DNA of 13,822 bases from Clostridiales bacterium (lineage in GTDB: Bacteria > Bacillota > Clostridia > Lachnospirales > Lachnospiraceae), in the NCBI GenBank assembly GCA_012512995.1, contig JAAZDA010000361.1:1-13822 (forward strand), written 5' to 3'. The position numbers and the translations under genes were made by a program. This document shows, piece by piece, positions 8,185 through 13,822 of the stretch (positions are counted from its first letter, which is position 1; the number at the start of each line of letters is the position of its first letter). The notes beneath the pieces are model-generated. The model was not told the DNA's origin. It worked only from the letters and a program-made list of their open reading frames with translations, and did no database searches.

Positions 8185-9603
8185 CTATCTTTCCTGTGCT
8201 TCTGATGCACTCTGAATAATTGATGCTGCCTCTTCAGGAGTTTCATCGCCTAAAGCAAGTGTTGAAAGATTATCAGTGATTGCCTGCTTAAGGTCTGCAT
8301 AAGGCATTTCACGGTACCCACCAACATTTGATTCTGATTGTTTTACAATAAAGTTAAGGCAATCCTTACCATTATCGGATAACCCATTAACGTTAAGTTC
8401 AAGGTCAGTTCTTGACGGGCAATACTGCAACTTTTGGTTAATGAGGTAATCTTGTCCATCATGAAGCATCCAATCAATAAACCTATAAGCTTCATCAGGA
8501 TGTGTTGAATTTTTATTCATGCACAGACAAACATCTACAGATGCCTGGACCGGAGCTGCCTTTCCATCATTATTCCAGTCAATAAGGAATGCAGTATGAT
8601 GTGAATCATCACTGTTATAAACTTTCTGACTTCCTTCATCTGAATCAAGGAATGCTCCACAAGCCCATGAGCCATTGAGAATCATAGGAACAGATCCTTC
8701 CTTTTGAAACAGATCAGTTGTATCAGTATACATCCCTACTCCAAGAGCGCCATCTTGAAATACTCCTTCAGTAAAACAGTCCTGCCATATTTTAAATGAC
8801 TGAATCATATCCGCGTCTTCAAAAAACGTCTTTCCATCAAGTGCAGAATACAATTTATCCGAATTAATATCATTTGCGATATTCATCCATGTATCAATAT
8901 TAATCCATGCATCCTTTGCTCCAATAGCCAGCGGGTATTCACCGTTATCACGCAATGTCTGGCATACTTTCTTCAAATCGTCAAGCTTTTCATTCTCAGA
9001 AATTGTAAGTCCATATTTATTCAAAAAAGCATCGTCAGACCAGGCAAAGCCTGCGTAGGTGAGTCCAAGCGGTAATGCATAATACTCACCATCATCCGCC
9101 TTAAGAAGGCTCATGCAGTAATCATTATATTCACTTTCCCAATCATCTCCGTACTGTTCCTTAACATATGGTGAAAGATCCGCTTCATAATCTCTGAACT
9201 CCTCATATGTTGCTCCTGTCTGCATTCCATATACATCTGCGGCGTCTCCTGCTGCCAAATCAACCTTTAGTTTTTCTACATGGTCAGTATATGGCATATA
9301 CTTAAACTCTATATCAATGTCTGGATTAGCTTCTTCAAATGCAGCTTCCAGAGCATCATAATTCTCTTCGCCAGGGTTCCAGGTCTGAAATACAATTTTT
9401 GTCTTCTCTCCTGATGCTGCTTTTTCTGTTGCAGCAGTTGTTTCTGATGTAGCTTCAGCTGAAGCCGTTTCACTTGTTGATGTATTTGTTGCTGTATCTG
9501 AGCTTGCAGCTGTAGCTGATTCTGCAGCTGACGAACCACACCCAGCTAACGATCCAACGACCATTGCACTTGCTAATATGATGCCAATTTTCTTTCTTTT
9601 CAT
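8185..9603 (-). CDS. Extracellular solute-binding lipoprotein of carbohydrate ABC importer (family 1)
   Basis: A 472-residue membrane-anchored receptor and the first gene of the operon. The signal peptide MKRKKIGIILASAMVVGSLAG ends in the lipobox LAGC, with lipidated C22. A very Ser/Thr/Ala/Glu-rich linker (23-66) lifts the ligand-binding fold from the membrane. The fold opens with KIVFQTWNPGEENYDALEAAFEEANPDIDIEFKYMPYTDHVEKLKVDLAAGDAADVYGMQTG, typical of family 1 (CUT1) binding proteins, and continues with many aromatic residues and the usual GSWACGAF and EAYRFIDWML segments. It would deliver its ligand to the two permeases encoded downstream. The start is ATG with GGGAGG 9 nt upstream. The ligand is not readable; a sugar or oligosaccharide is most likely from the family. 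Confidence 0.94.
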   Translation of the reverse strand: MKRKKIGIILASAMVVGSLAGCGSSAAESATAASSDTATNTSTSETASAEATSETTAATEKAASGEKTKIVFQTWNPGEENYDALEAAFEEANPDIDIEFKYMPYTDHVEKLKVDLAAGDAADVYGMQTGATYEEFRDYEADLSPYVKEQYGDDWESEYNDYCMSLLKADDGEYYALPLGLTYAGFAWSDDAFLNKYGLTISENEKLDDLKKVCQTLRDNGEYPLAIGAKDAWINIDTWMNIANDINSDKLYSALDGKTFFEDADMIQSFKIWQDCFTEGVFQDGALGVGMYTDTTDLFQKEGSVPMILNGSWACGAFLDSDEGSQKVYNSDDSHHTAFLIDWNNDGKAAPVQASVDVCLCMNKNSTHPDEAYRFIDWMLHDGQDYLINQKLQYCPSRTDLELNVNGLSDNGKDCLNFIVKQSESNVGGYREMPYADLKQAITDNLSTLALGDETPEEAASIIQSASEAQER

Positions 9604-9822
9604 AGCATTATTCCTCCCATTTGGTTTTCTTTTCTATTATTTCCAGCAAATTGTGCACTATTGCTACATTCATACTATATATGATTCAATATTTATAATA
9701 TATGCTGTTATTCTAGATGAAAGTAACAAATTTTAGTGTAATCAAGCACAAACATATGTCAGATGTAGTTCTTCCTTTTTACGATTGTTTATATATGTAC
9801 GTTGTCTTCATGTACAGAACAT
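9604..9822 (-). promoter_or_regulatory. Upstream regulatory region of the importer operon
   Basis: About 220 nt of very A+T-rich sequence without a credible gene lie directly upstream of the lipoprotein. The operon promoter should be here. Several -10-like hexamers exist on the minus strand (TATATT, TATAAA and TATAGT between about 9665 and 9700), but none has a good TTGACA-like hexamer at 16-18 nt. That would fit a promoter depending on the AraC-type regulator; this is inference. Start of transcription cannot be fixed. Confidence 0.4.
9796..9816 (-). promoter_or_regulatory. Candidate operator, TGTAC-N11-GTACA dyad with direct GTACAT repeats
   Basis: Read on the minus strand, TGTAC (9816-9812) and GTACA (9800-9796) are inverted with 11 nt between, and GTACAT occurs twice in direct orientation 15 nt apart. 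It lies about 190 nt upstream of the lipoprotein start. It could be a binding site for the YesN-like regulator, but in A+T-rich sequence such a short repeat may be chance. Confidence 0.2.
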
Positions 9823-9874
9823 AAACAAAAGAGACTCGCTTTCCTAATTTTTCTTTAAGAAAAGCTTGCCTCTC
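9823..9874 (-). terminator. Probable Rho-independent terminator (minus strand)
   Basis: On the minus strand, GAGA(9874-9871) with TCTC (9834-9831), and GCTTT with AAAGC plus a closing C-G pair, form a stem with a small internal loop and bulges around an A/T-rich loop. It is followed directly by TTTTGTTT (9830-9823). It would end transcription from the GNAT/rhodanese side before the importer promoter. The stem is imperfect and about 230 nt from the nearest stop codon. Confidence 0.4.
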
Positions 9875-10107
9875 AGTGATATATCATACATTAGACTGAA
9901 TTATACTTTCTAAAACCACAATGTATCTATTACCAACATTAACTAAGTCATTATGACATTCCAATAACACTAGTATAGCGTAGTATAAAAGCACCTGAAA
10001 AAAGCAGTTCAACTTAGGGTATTTCAATCATGCGCGCGGATGTTTTATTGAATCTTTTCCTCAGAACCATGCTGCATCAAAAGTTTATGCTATCCATTCT
10101 TCTATAG
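9875..10107. other. Gene-free stretch between terminator and GNAT gene
   Basis: No credible coding sequence, RNA gene or repeat is seen here. One short minus-strand frame near 10015-10070 is open for 18 codons but has no recognisable family and no clear ribosome site. A TTGAAC with TATACT 19 nt further on (minus strand, near 9980-10012) is a weak promoter-like match. Confidence 0.4.
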
Positions 10108-10548
10108 TTATTTCACCGTAAATTTAGTCCATTCAATATGGTCATTTTCCATTACATTATCTGCTTTTTGAAACCCGATCCGTTCATAGAATGGAACAGC
10201 TTTTTTACTTGCGATCAAATATACTGCTATATCCTTTTCGCCACCAGCTATGTTGTGTGCAGTTTCCATGAGACGACGGCCTATTCCCTGCTTTTCATAA
10301 TCCCTGTCAACTCCAAGATCTGTCACATAGAGCCAATATGCGTAATCTGTCAGGCCAAAAAGGACTCCGACTATTGATCCGCTATCATTTCTGGCAATAA
10401 GGCTGATCTGAACATTATTTACAAGTTTCTCAATTCTTTCATTGAATCGTTCCTGAGGGTATTGTGTTCCCAGATCCGTCCTTTTCAAAAAATCTACATA
10501 CTCCTTCGAAGAGATGCGTTCCTCTTCAATACTTATGTCTTCGTTCAT
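10108..10548 (-). CDS. GNAT-family N-acetyltransferase
   Basis: A 146-residue protein with the single GNAT fold. Counting from the chosen ATG, strand SLIARNDSGSIVGVLFGL (~49-66) leads to the core DLGVDRDYEKQGIGRRLMETA (77-97). The acetyl-CoA pyrophosphate loop is Q-G-I-G in KQGIGR. Near the end, YLIASKKAVPFYERIGFQKAD is the usual C-terminal GNAT motif. The enzyme transfers an acetyl group from acetyl-CoA to an amine; its substrate is unknown. The start is taken as ATG 10548-10546, with AGAGG 5 nt upstream. The frame extends to a TTG at 10575, but that has no better signal. It lies downstream of a decayed gene on the same strand. Confidence 0.88.
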   Translation of the reverse strand: MNEDISIEEERISSKEYVDFLKRTDLGTQYPQERFNERIEKLVNNVQISLIARNDSGSIVGVLFGLTDYAYWLYVTDLGVDRDYEKQGIGRRLMETAHNIAGGEKDIAVYLIASKKAVPFYERIGFQKADNVMENDHIEWTKFTVK

Positions 10549-10575
10549 ATTCGCCTCTGCCTGTTTACAGGTCAA

Positions 10576-10899
10576 CTATCCTCTTTCAAGCGTTTCTTGT
10601 TTGTTCACACTGTCAGTCTCATGTTCCCAGAATTGATATCCCTCGGGACTTCCTCAGCGCTGCTCATAGTATCTCACAGTCTTCCCATGCTCTTTCGCAT
10701 ACTTGATCTCCGACCTCGTGCTGTCTCCGATATACCCGCCGACATTTATTCCACCTTGCGTTCAAATTGTCTCTATCATGACGCTCACCTCTGCAGTTGC
10801 GGTTGCAGCCTCAGTTCCATTTACATACACTTTGATAAATACGCCATGATATATGGAATCAACTGTCATATCACCGATTTTCTTCCATCGGGTGTCTCC
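10576..10899 (-). pseudogene. Decayed gene; part matches C-terminus of an 'NVGGYIG' nucleotide-hydrolase-like family
   Basis: On the minus strand one frame stays open from 10899 to the TAG at 10578-10576, broken only by TGA at 10764-10762 and TGA at 10656-10654. The middle piece (10761-10657) reads GGINVGGYIGDSTRSEIKYA followed by KEHGKTVRYYEQR. This closely matches the last ~35 residues of a small bacterial family (deoxyribosyltransferase/DUF4406-like) that typically ends in '..INVGGYIGxSTRxEIxYAxxxGKxVRYLE'. The first piece (KIGDMTVDSIYHGVFIKVYVNGTEAATA...) is not recognised and does not look like the upstream part of that family, so this may be a join of two remnants. An AAGGAG box precedes an ATG near 10888, whose frame stops after five codons. 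It sits between the rhodanese and GNAT genes. It is judged a relic. Confidence 0.6.
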
Positions 10900-10922
10900 T
10901 TACTGCTGACTTTTGCCAACTC

Positions 10923-11249
10923 TCACGGTCTCCAGTCCACTATCCCGCCGATGTTGTGCACAGAAGTGTAGCCCATGTTTATCAGGAGGCTTGCAGCAGT
11001 CGACGATCTCGCGCCTGTCCTGCAATAGAGATAAAGCGGCGTGTCCAGCTTTGACACATATGTACTAATAGACTGAATATCTTGCAGCGGCACATTGATA
11101 CTGCCCGGAATGCTGCGTTCCATAAATTCTCCACGCGTTCTGACATCCACGAGTTTTGCTCCCTGAATGTTCCTGCACTCTGCACGCCCGCTGTTGATAT
11201 CCAGCCCGTTATTAGGTTTGTCCGCTTTCAAGAAATCAAATAGCCCCAT
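10923..11249 (-). CDS. Rhodanese-like domain protein (single-domain sulfurtransferase)
   Basis: A 108-residue cytoplasmic protein made of one rhodanese domain. After a short amphipathic start (MGLFDFLKAD) come AKLVDVRTRGEFMERSIPGSINVPL (31-55) with D35 and R37, and the active-site loop YCRTGARS (75-82) with catalytic C76. It ends in the usual GGIVDW. Such proteins carry a persulfide on the cysteine and pass sulfur to acceptors such as cyanide or thiols; the physiological acceptor is unknown. The start ATG has GAGGAG about 7 nt upstream. It lies 31 nt downstream of the nitroreductase, probably in the same transcript, and the full active site suggests a working gene despite the decayed neighbour. 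Confidence 0.92.
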   Translation of the reverse strand: MGLFDFLKADKPNNGLDINSGRAECRNIQGAKLVDVRTRGEFMERSIPGSINVPLQDIQSISTYVSKLDTPLYLYCRTGARSSTAASLLINMGYTSVHNIGGIVDWRP

Positions 11250-11280
11250 ATATGTTCTCCTCTGTTTTAAACATCATTGC

Positions 11281-11799
11281 TCAGACATGATAAACCGTTC
11301 CGTCTCTTCTGGGTTTATCCGCAGGCTCTTCGCCATCTGCGTACCCAAGTATGCAATGACCTATTCCCTCATAGTCGCCAGTGATGCCCCACTTCTTAAG
11401 AAGCTCTCTGCCTTCCGGGCTGTCAAATTCTTCCTTTGCCCTGTGGATCCAGCAGCTTCCAATACCAAGTGAATGTGCCGCCAGCATGAGATTTCCCATT
11501 GCAAGCGCTCCATCATAAACATATGTCGGAGCCGTCTTGTCCGCCAGAACTACTATTACCGTCTGTGCCCCATAGAACGGATCAGAATCTGTTCCCATAA
11601 TTCTTGCGTTCATCTCTGACAGCTCATCCCGTGTTTCCTTATCAGTAACAGCAACAAAGATCACCGGCTGCCTGTTCATACCGCTCGGAGCATATGTGCC
11701 GGCTTTCAGGATCATATCAAGATCCTCTCTGCTCACTTCCTTAGCTGAAAACTCCCTGATACTTCTCCTCGTTTCAATTGCTTTCAGGACTTCATTCAT
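11281..11799 (-). CDS. Nitroreductase family protein (FMN-dependent)
   Basis: A 172-residue flavoprotein of the nitroreductase fold, expected to bind FMN as a dimer and reduce substrates with NAD(P)H. Visible motifs are ETRRSIREFSAKEV (9-22, FMN phosphate contacts R11, R12, S13), YAPSGMNRQPVIFVAV (36-51), AHSLGIGSCWIHRA (108-121) and HCILGYADGEEPADKPRRDGTVYHV (148-172). Substrates range from nitroaromatics to quinones and cannot be assigned. The start ATG overlaps the end of the TIGR04076-type gene by 8 nt and has AGGAG 9 nt upstream, so the two are cotranscribed. The rhodanese gene follows after 31 nt. Confidence 0.92.
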   Translation of the reverse strand: MNEVLKAIETRRSIREFSAKEVSREDLDMILKAGTYAPSGMNRQPVIFVAVTDKETRDELSEMNARIMGTDSDPFYGAQTVIVVLADKTAPTYVYDGALAMGNLMLAAHSLGIGSCWIHRAKEEFDSPEGRELLKKWGITGDYEGIGHCILGYADGEEPADKPRRDGTVYHV

Positions 11800-12130
11800 G
11801 ATATCCGGCTCCTTTCTCCATGTTTACCTCCCTAATTGCCTCAATCAGGAAGCTCACCGGCCTGAATCCGTCATTACATGAGATCATCGCAGACTTAGGA
11901 TCCTTCATCCAGCCATCATAGAAATCCTGCCCACCACATGCCAGCGTCAAAACAAATGGCGCCAGGCTATCCCACGCACTCCCGCACATTCCTTCAGGCA
12001 TCTGTGCGTCCTTAGAAATGAACACCTGTCCTTCTTCAAGATCACATGTATGCTCAATAGGATTCTCATACTTCTCCGAAAGGTCCTTGTATGTTGCCTT
12101 CCTGATAACTGTTAATCTGACCTCTTTCAT
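11792..12130 (-). CDS. TIGR04076-type conserved protein of unknown function
   Basis: A 112-residue protein resembling the TIGR04076 family, common in anaerobes. It has the spaced cysteines of that family: C29 in HTCDLEEGQVFI, C49 in EGMCGSAWDSLAPFV, C65 in LACGG and C85 in SCNDGFRPVSFLI. The four cysteines suggest metal binding or redox chemistry, but no activity is established to my knowledge. No signal peptide or membrane segment is seen. The ATG at 12130 is preceded by a strong GGAGG 6 nt upstream, making this the first gene of the minus-strand cluster. It overlaps the nitroreductase by 8 nt. The mobile element begins a short way upstream. Confidence 0.82.
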   Translation of the reverse strand: MKEVRLTVIRKATYKDLSEKYENPIEHTCDLEEGQVFISKDAQMPEGMCGSAWDSLAPFVLTLACGGQDFYDGWMKDPKSAMISCNDGFRPVSFLIEAIREVNMEKGAGYHE

Positions 12131-12147
12131 CCAACTCCTCCTTCAAA

Positions 12148-12200
12148 TAGCATATGTAATTCCTCTTAATTATCATTCTTCTACAATTGTACCAAGTCGC
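12148..12200 (-). promoter_or_regulatory. Weak candidate promoter of the TIGR04076-nitroreductase-rhodanese cluster
   Basis: Reading the minus strand from 12200, TTGGTA is followed after 15 nt by GATAAT with a preceding T, about 45 nt upstream of the start codon. The -10 matches five of six consensus bases but the spacing is short. The segment abuts the putative mobile-element end, so the element may lie within or just above the promoter. Confidence 0.25.
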
Positions 12201-12228
12201 TAACGCGACGGCTAGCCACAGTTACAAT
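12186..12228. repeat. Nested inverted repeats, candidate left end (terIS-like) of the element
   Basis: ATTGTA (12186-12191) and TACAAT (12223-12228) enclose GTCGC-taac-GCGAC (12196-12209), a 5-bp hairpin with a 4-nt loop, and the palindrome GGCTAGCC (12210-12217). IS91-family termini carry subterminal palindromes, and the position just upstream of the recombinase promoter fits a left end. The repeats are short, so this is only a candidate. Confidence 0.35.
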
Positions 12229-12262
12229 GCCCCGCCACTTTCTTGAAATCATTCCATTTTTC

Positions 12263-12291
12263 TTGACATAAAAGTAGCGGTCTGTTTATAT
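12263..12291 (+). promoter_or_regulatory. Sigma70-like promoter of the recombinase/transposase pair
   Basis: A perfect TTGACA (12263-12268) is followed after 17 nt by TTATAT (12286-12291), four of six matches to TATAAT. Transcription would begin near 12298, giving a leader of about 175 nt to the recombinase start at 12474. The spacer contains the left arm of a large inverted repeat, so a protein bound to that repeat would block the promoter. Confidence 0.6.
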
Positions 12292-12351
12292 ATGTTTTAT
12301 TGTTGAATTACCCCTAACCCACAATAAATCCACATAGATCCAGAACCGCTA
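12275..12351. repeat. 77-nt nested inverted repeat over the recombinase promoter and leader
   Basis: Three collinear arm pairs share one centre. TAGCGGTCTG (12275-12284) pairs with CAGAACCGCTA (12341-12351) with one bulged base. TATGT (12291-12295) pairs with ACATA (12332-12336). TTTATTGT (12296-12303) pairs perfectly with ACAATAAA (12321-12328) around a 17-nt loop. The spacings on the two sides are nearly equal. The left arm lies in the promoter spacer; the right arm touches the ATG at 12351. It could be an operator, a recombinase-binding region or a single-strand hairpin used by the HUH element. Confidence 0.7.
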
Positions 12352-12473
12352 TGCTTAATTTATCATTTTCAGGGCAATTAAACAACTACATATCAAAAGA
12401 TCTTATCCGTCCACCTCCTTTTGAAATCGAATCCCAGCTGTTACCCGATCATTTCAATTTCAGGAGGTCCTTT

Positions 12474-13352
12474 ATGAACAGATATCTGAAACGTTACAGG
12501 GAGATGATCACCCTTCGCGGGCTTACTGACCATACCATGAAGTCTTACACCACTTATATAAGCGCTTATCTTGATTACCTTGATCATGTCCTCAAAAGAG
12601 CGCCCAGGGATGTCACATGGAACCAGCTCCGTGATTTCATCCGCTATATCCAAAAAGAACGCTGTCTCTCCGACAGGACGATCAACACCGCTATTTCCCA
12701 GCTCCGTTTCTTTACCATTTATGTACTGCATAAGGAATGGGATGATTCCCAGCTCCCGATGCGCAGATTTGATACCTATCTTCCATATGTCCCGACAGAA
12801 AAACAGGTCTGGGACTTTATCTCCACCATGACTGACTTAAAACAGAAGACAATGGTCGCCATCATGTACTCAGCAGGGCTCCGCATTGGTGAAGTCTGTC
12901 ATCTGCGCTATGAAGATATTGACAGAACGAACATGCGCATCCATATCGCTCATACAAAAGGACGCAATGACCGTTATGCCATTCTATCGAAGACGGCTCT
13001 GGATCTGCTGACAGAATACTGGTTCGCTTATCGCAGACCCATGAACTGGCTTTTCCCACAACAATGGAATCGGAATTCTGACCGTCCTATCAGTACTAAT
13101 TTCCTGACCAGGCGTATCCATGATCATGAACGGGCTCTTGGCTGGGAAGAGAAACTCACCTGTCATTCATTCCGTCATGCCTTTGGTACGCACCTGTATG
13201 AAAATGGCACGGATCTGCTCACCATAAAAGCATTGCTAGGTCACAGATCACTTAACTCGACTACCATATATGTCCATCTGGCTAATAATGGTATCAGCAA
13301 TGCCATCAGTCCTTTGGACAGAATTGCAGGTGGTCATCATGTGCAGGACTAA
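12474..13352 (+). CDS. Tyrosine recombinase/integrase (phage integrase family)
   Basis: A 292-residue tyrosine recombinase. Residues ~1-90 form the SAM-like core-binding domain (RYREMITLRGLTDHTMKSYTTYISAYLDYL). The catalytic domain has R137 in YSAGLRIGEVCHLRYEDID, K162 in HTKGRNDRYAIL, H231 and R234 in CHSFRHAFGTHL, H257 in LLGHRSLNSTTIY, and the nucleophile Y266. All key residues are present. It cuts and rejoins DNA through a 3'-phosphotyrosine. The start chosen is ATG 12474, with AGGAGG 7 nt upstream; the frame is open back to an ATG at 12351, but that lacks a ribosome site. The stop overlaps the transposase start by 14 nt, tying both into one transcript. Its role in the element (resolution, integration or regulation) is not known. 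Confidence 0.92.
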   Translation: MNRYLKRYREMITLRGLTDHTMKSYTTYISAYLDYLDHVLKRAPRDVTWNQLRDFIRYIQKERCLSDRTINTAISQLRFFTIYVLHKEWDDSQLPMRRFDTYLPYVPTEKQVWDFISTMTDLKQKTMVAIMYSAGLRIGEVCHLRYEDIDRTNMRIHIAHTKGRNDRYAILSKTALDLLTEYWFAYRRPMNWLFPQQWNRNSDRPISTNFLTRRIHDHERALGWEEKLTCHSFRHAFGTHLYENGTDLLTIKALLGHRSLNSTTIYVHLANNGISNAISPLDRIAGGHHVQD

Positions 13353-13822
13353 GATCCAGCAGATCTTCGATCACGGGTGGTCTGATTACTGCAATTCATT
13401 CAATCCCTCATATGTCCAGGCCAAAGCCGCTCATGCCATAATGGACTGCAAGTCTGGAAAACTGGGATACAACATCAGTATCTGTGAGGATTGCGGTTAT
13501 ACTGATCTTCATAATAATTCCTGCCGCAACCGCAACTGTCCGAACTGTCAGGCAGTCCTTAAAGAGCTATGGATAGATAAGCGGAGATCGGAGGTGATCG
13601 ATTCTCCTTATTTCCATGTGGTGTTCACTGTCCCTTCAGAGCTAAATGCCATTATCTATGCCAACCAGGGACTTCTGTACTCCCTTCTTCATAAATGCAG
13701 TGCTGAGACGCTTTTGGAATTAGCGGCCGACAAAAAGTATCTGGGTGCCATACCCGGGATCATCCAGGTACTTCACACCTGGGGGCAGGAACTTAATTTC
13801 CACCCTCATATCCACTGCATTG
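13339..13822 (+). CDS. IS91-family transposase (zinc finger + HUH Y1), N-terminal part
   Basis: 161 codons are visible before the right window edge. An N-terminal zinc-binding region shows C49-x2-C52 and C62-x4-C67-x2-C70 (ICEDCGYTDLHNNSCRNRNCPNCQ). It is followed by YFHVVFTVPSELNAIIY (91-107) and by LHTWGQELNFHPHIHCI (145-161), containing the HUH metal motif H157-I-H159. This order is typical of IS91/IS801/IS1294-type rolling-circle transposases; the catalytic tyrosine lies further on. The ATG at 13339 has AGGTGG 6 nt upstream and overlaps the recombinase end by 14 nt, so translation is probably coupled. Completeness cannot be judged here. Confidence 0.92.
   Translation, partial: MCRTKIQQIFDHGWSDYCNSFNPSYVQAKAAHAIMDCKSGKLGYNISICEDCGYTDLHNNSCRNRNCPNCQAVLKELWIDKRRSEVIDSPYFHVVFTVPSELNAIIYANQGLLYSLLHKCSAETLLELAADKKYLGAIPGIIQVLHTWGQELNFHPHIHCI

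Larger units (their letters stand above)
12186..13822 (+). mobile_element. IS91-like (HUH) transposable element, left part, with tyrosine recombinase
   Basis: The segment from the hairpin-rich left flank to the window end carries a tyrosine recombinase gene overlapping an IS91-type transposase gene. Some IS91-family elements are known to carry a phage-integrase-like gene just upstream of, or overlapping, the transposase, so this looks like one element. The left boundary is approximate. IS91-type elements make no target duplication, so it cannot be read off directly. The right end is beyond the window. Confidence 0.65.

Noticed and set aside
9309..9539. Gln-rich minus-strand frame
   Set aside because: It is the shifted reading of the Ser/Thr/Ala-rich linker of the lipoprotein; the lipobox frame is clearly the real one.
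10654..10764. TGA codons read as selenocysteine
   Set aside because: No selenocysteine insertion structure is apparent and the two sides of the first TGA do not belong to one recognisable family; decay is simpler.
10462..10971. 169-codon plus-strand open frame
   Set aside because: It runs antisense to the GNAT gene, the relic and the rhodanese end, has no recognisable motifs and no ribosome site.
1..13822. CRISPR array, tRNA or rRNA genes
   Set aside because: No regularly spaced direct repeats and no cloverleaf or rRNA-like segments were seen on either strand.

Overview
The window reads as low-to-medium GC chromosome of an anaerobic Bacillota, most likely a Clostridia/Lachnospiraceae-type bacterium. 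This is inferred from a YhaM-type exonuclease, a TrmA/RlmD-type rRNA methyltransferase, a YesM/YesN two-component pair driving a carbohydrate-type ABC importer, a Ser/Thr/Ala-rich lipoprotein linker, and a TIGR04076-type protein. No species can be named from sequence alone.

Layout. Positions 1-2056 (+) are housekeeping: the C-terminal end of a YhaM-like 3'-5' exoribonuclease and a complete 23S rRNA (uracil-5-)-methyltransferase. Positions 2078-9603 (-) form one compact operon, transcribed right to left: solute-binding lipoprotein, intercistronic hairpin, two permeases, YesM-type histidine kinase, ADP-ribosylglycohydrolase-family protein, YesN/AraC-type response regulator. From the first permease on, the genes overlap by 1-4 nt or are separated by 3 nt. 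The kinase starts with GTG and the regulator with TTG. No ATPase is present, so the importer probably borrows a shared one. About 500 nt without a gene (9604-10107) hold the operon's upstream region and a probable terminator for the next minus-strand cluster.

Positions 10108-12130 (-) hold small stress- or redox-flavoured genes: TIGR04076-type protein, nitroreductase, rhodanese, a decayed gene whose readable part matches the end of a 'NVGGYIG' nucleotide-hydrolase-like family, and a GNAT acetyltransferase. From about 12186 to the window end (+) lies the left part of an IS91-like (HUH, Y1) transposable element. It carries a tyrosine recombinase gene overlapping the transposase gene, preceded by a good sigma70-like promoter embedded in a striking 77-nt nested inverted repeat. 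The right end of the element is outside the window.

Working together. The lipoprotein would capture a carbohydrate or related solute and the two permeases import it. The kinase and regulator probably sense the same solute or its extracellular form and activate the operon. The ADP-ribosylglycohydrolase-family enzyme, locked by overlaps between kinase and regulator, is the best candidate for the intracellular hydrolase acting on the cargo, or less likely a regulator of signalling. The two most interesting items are this embedded hydrolase with its altered metal-site motif, and the dyad upstream of the integrase/HUH transposase pair.
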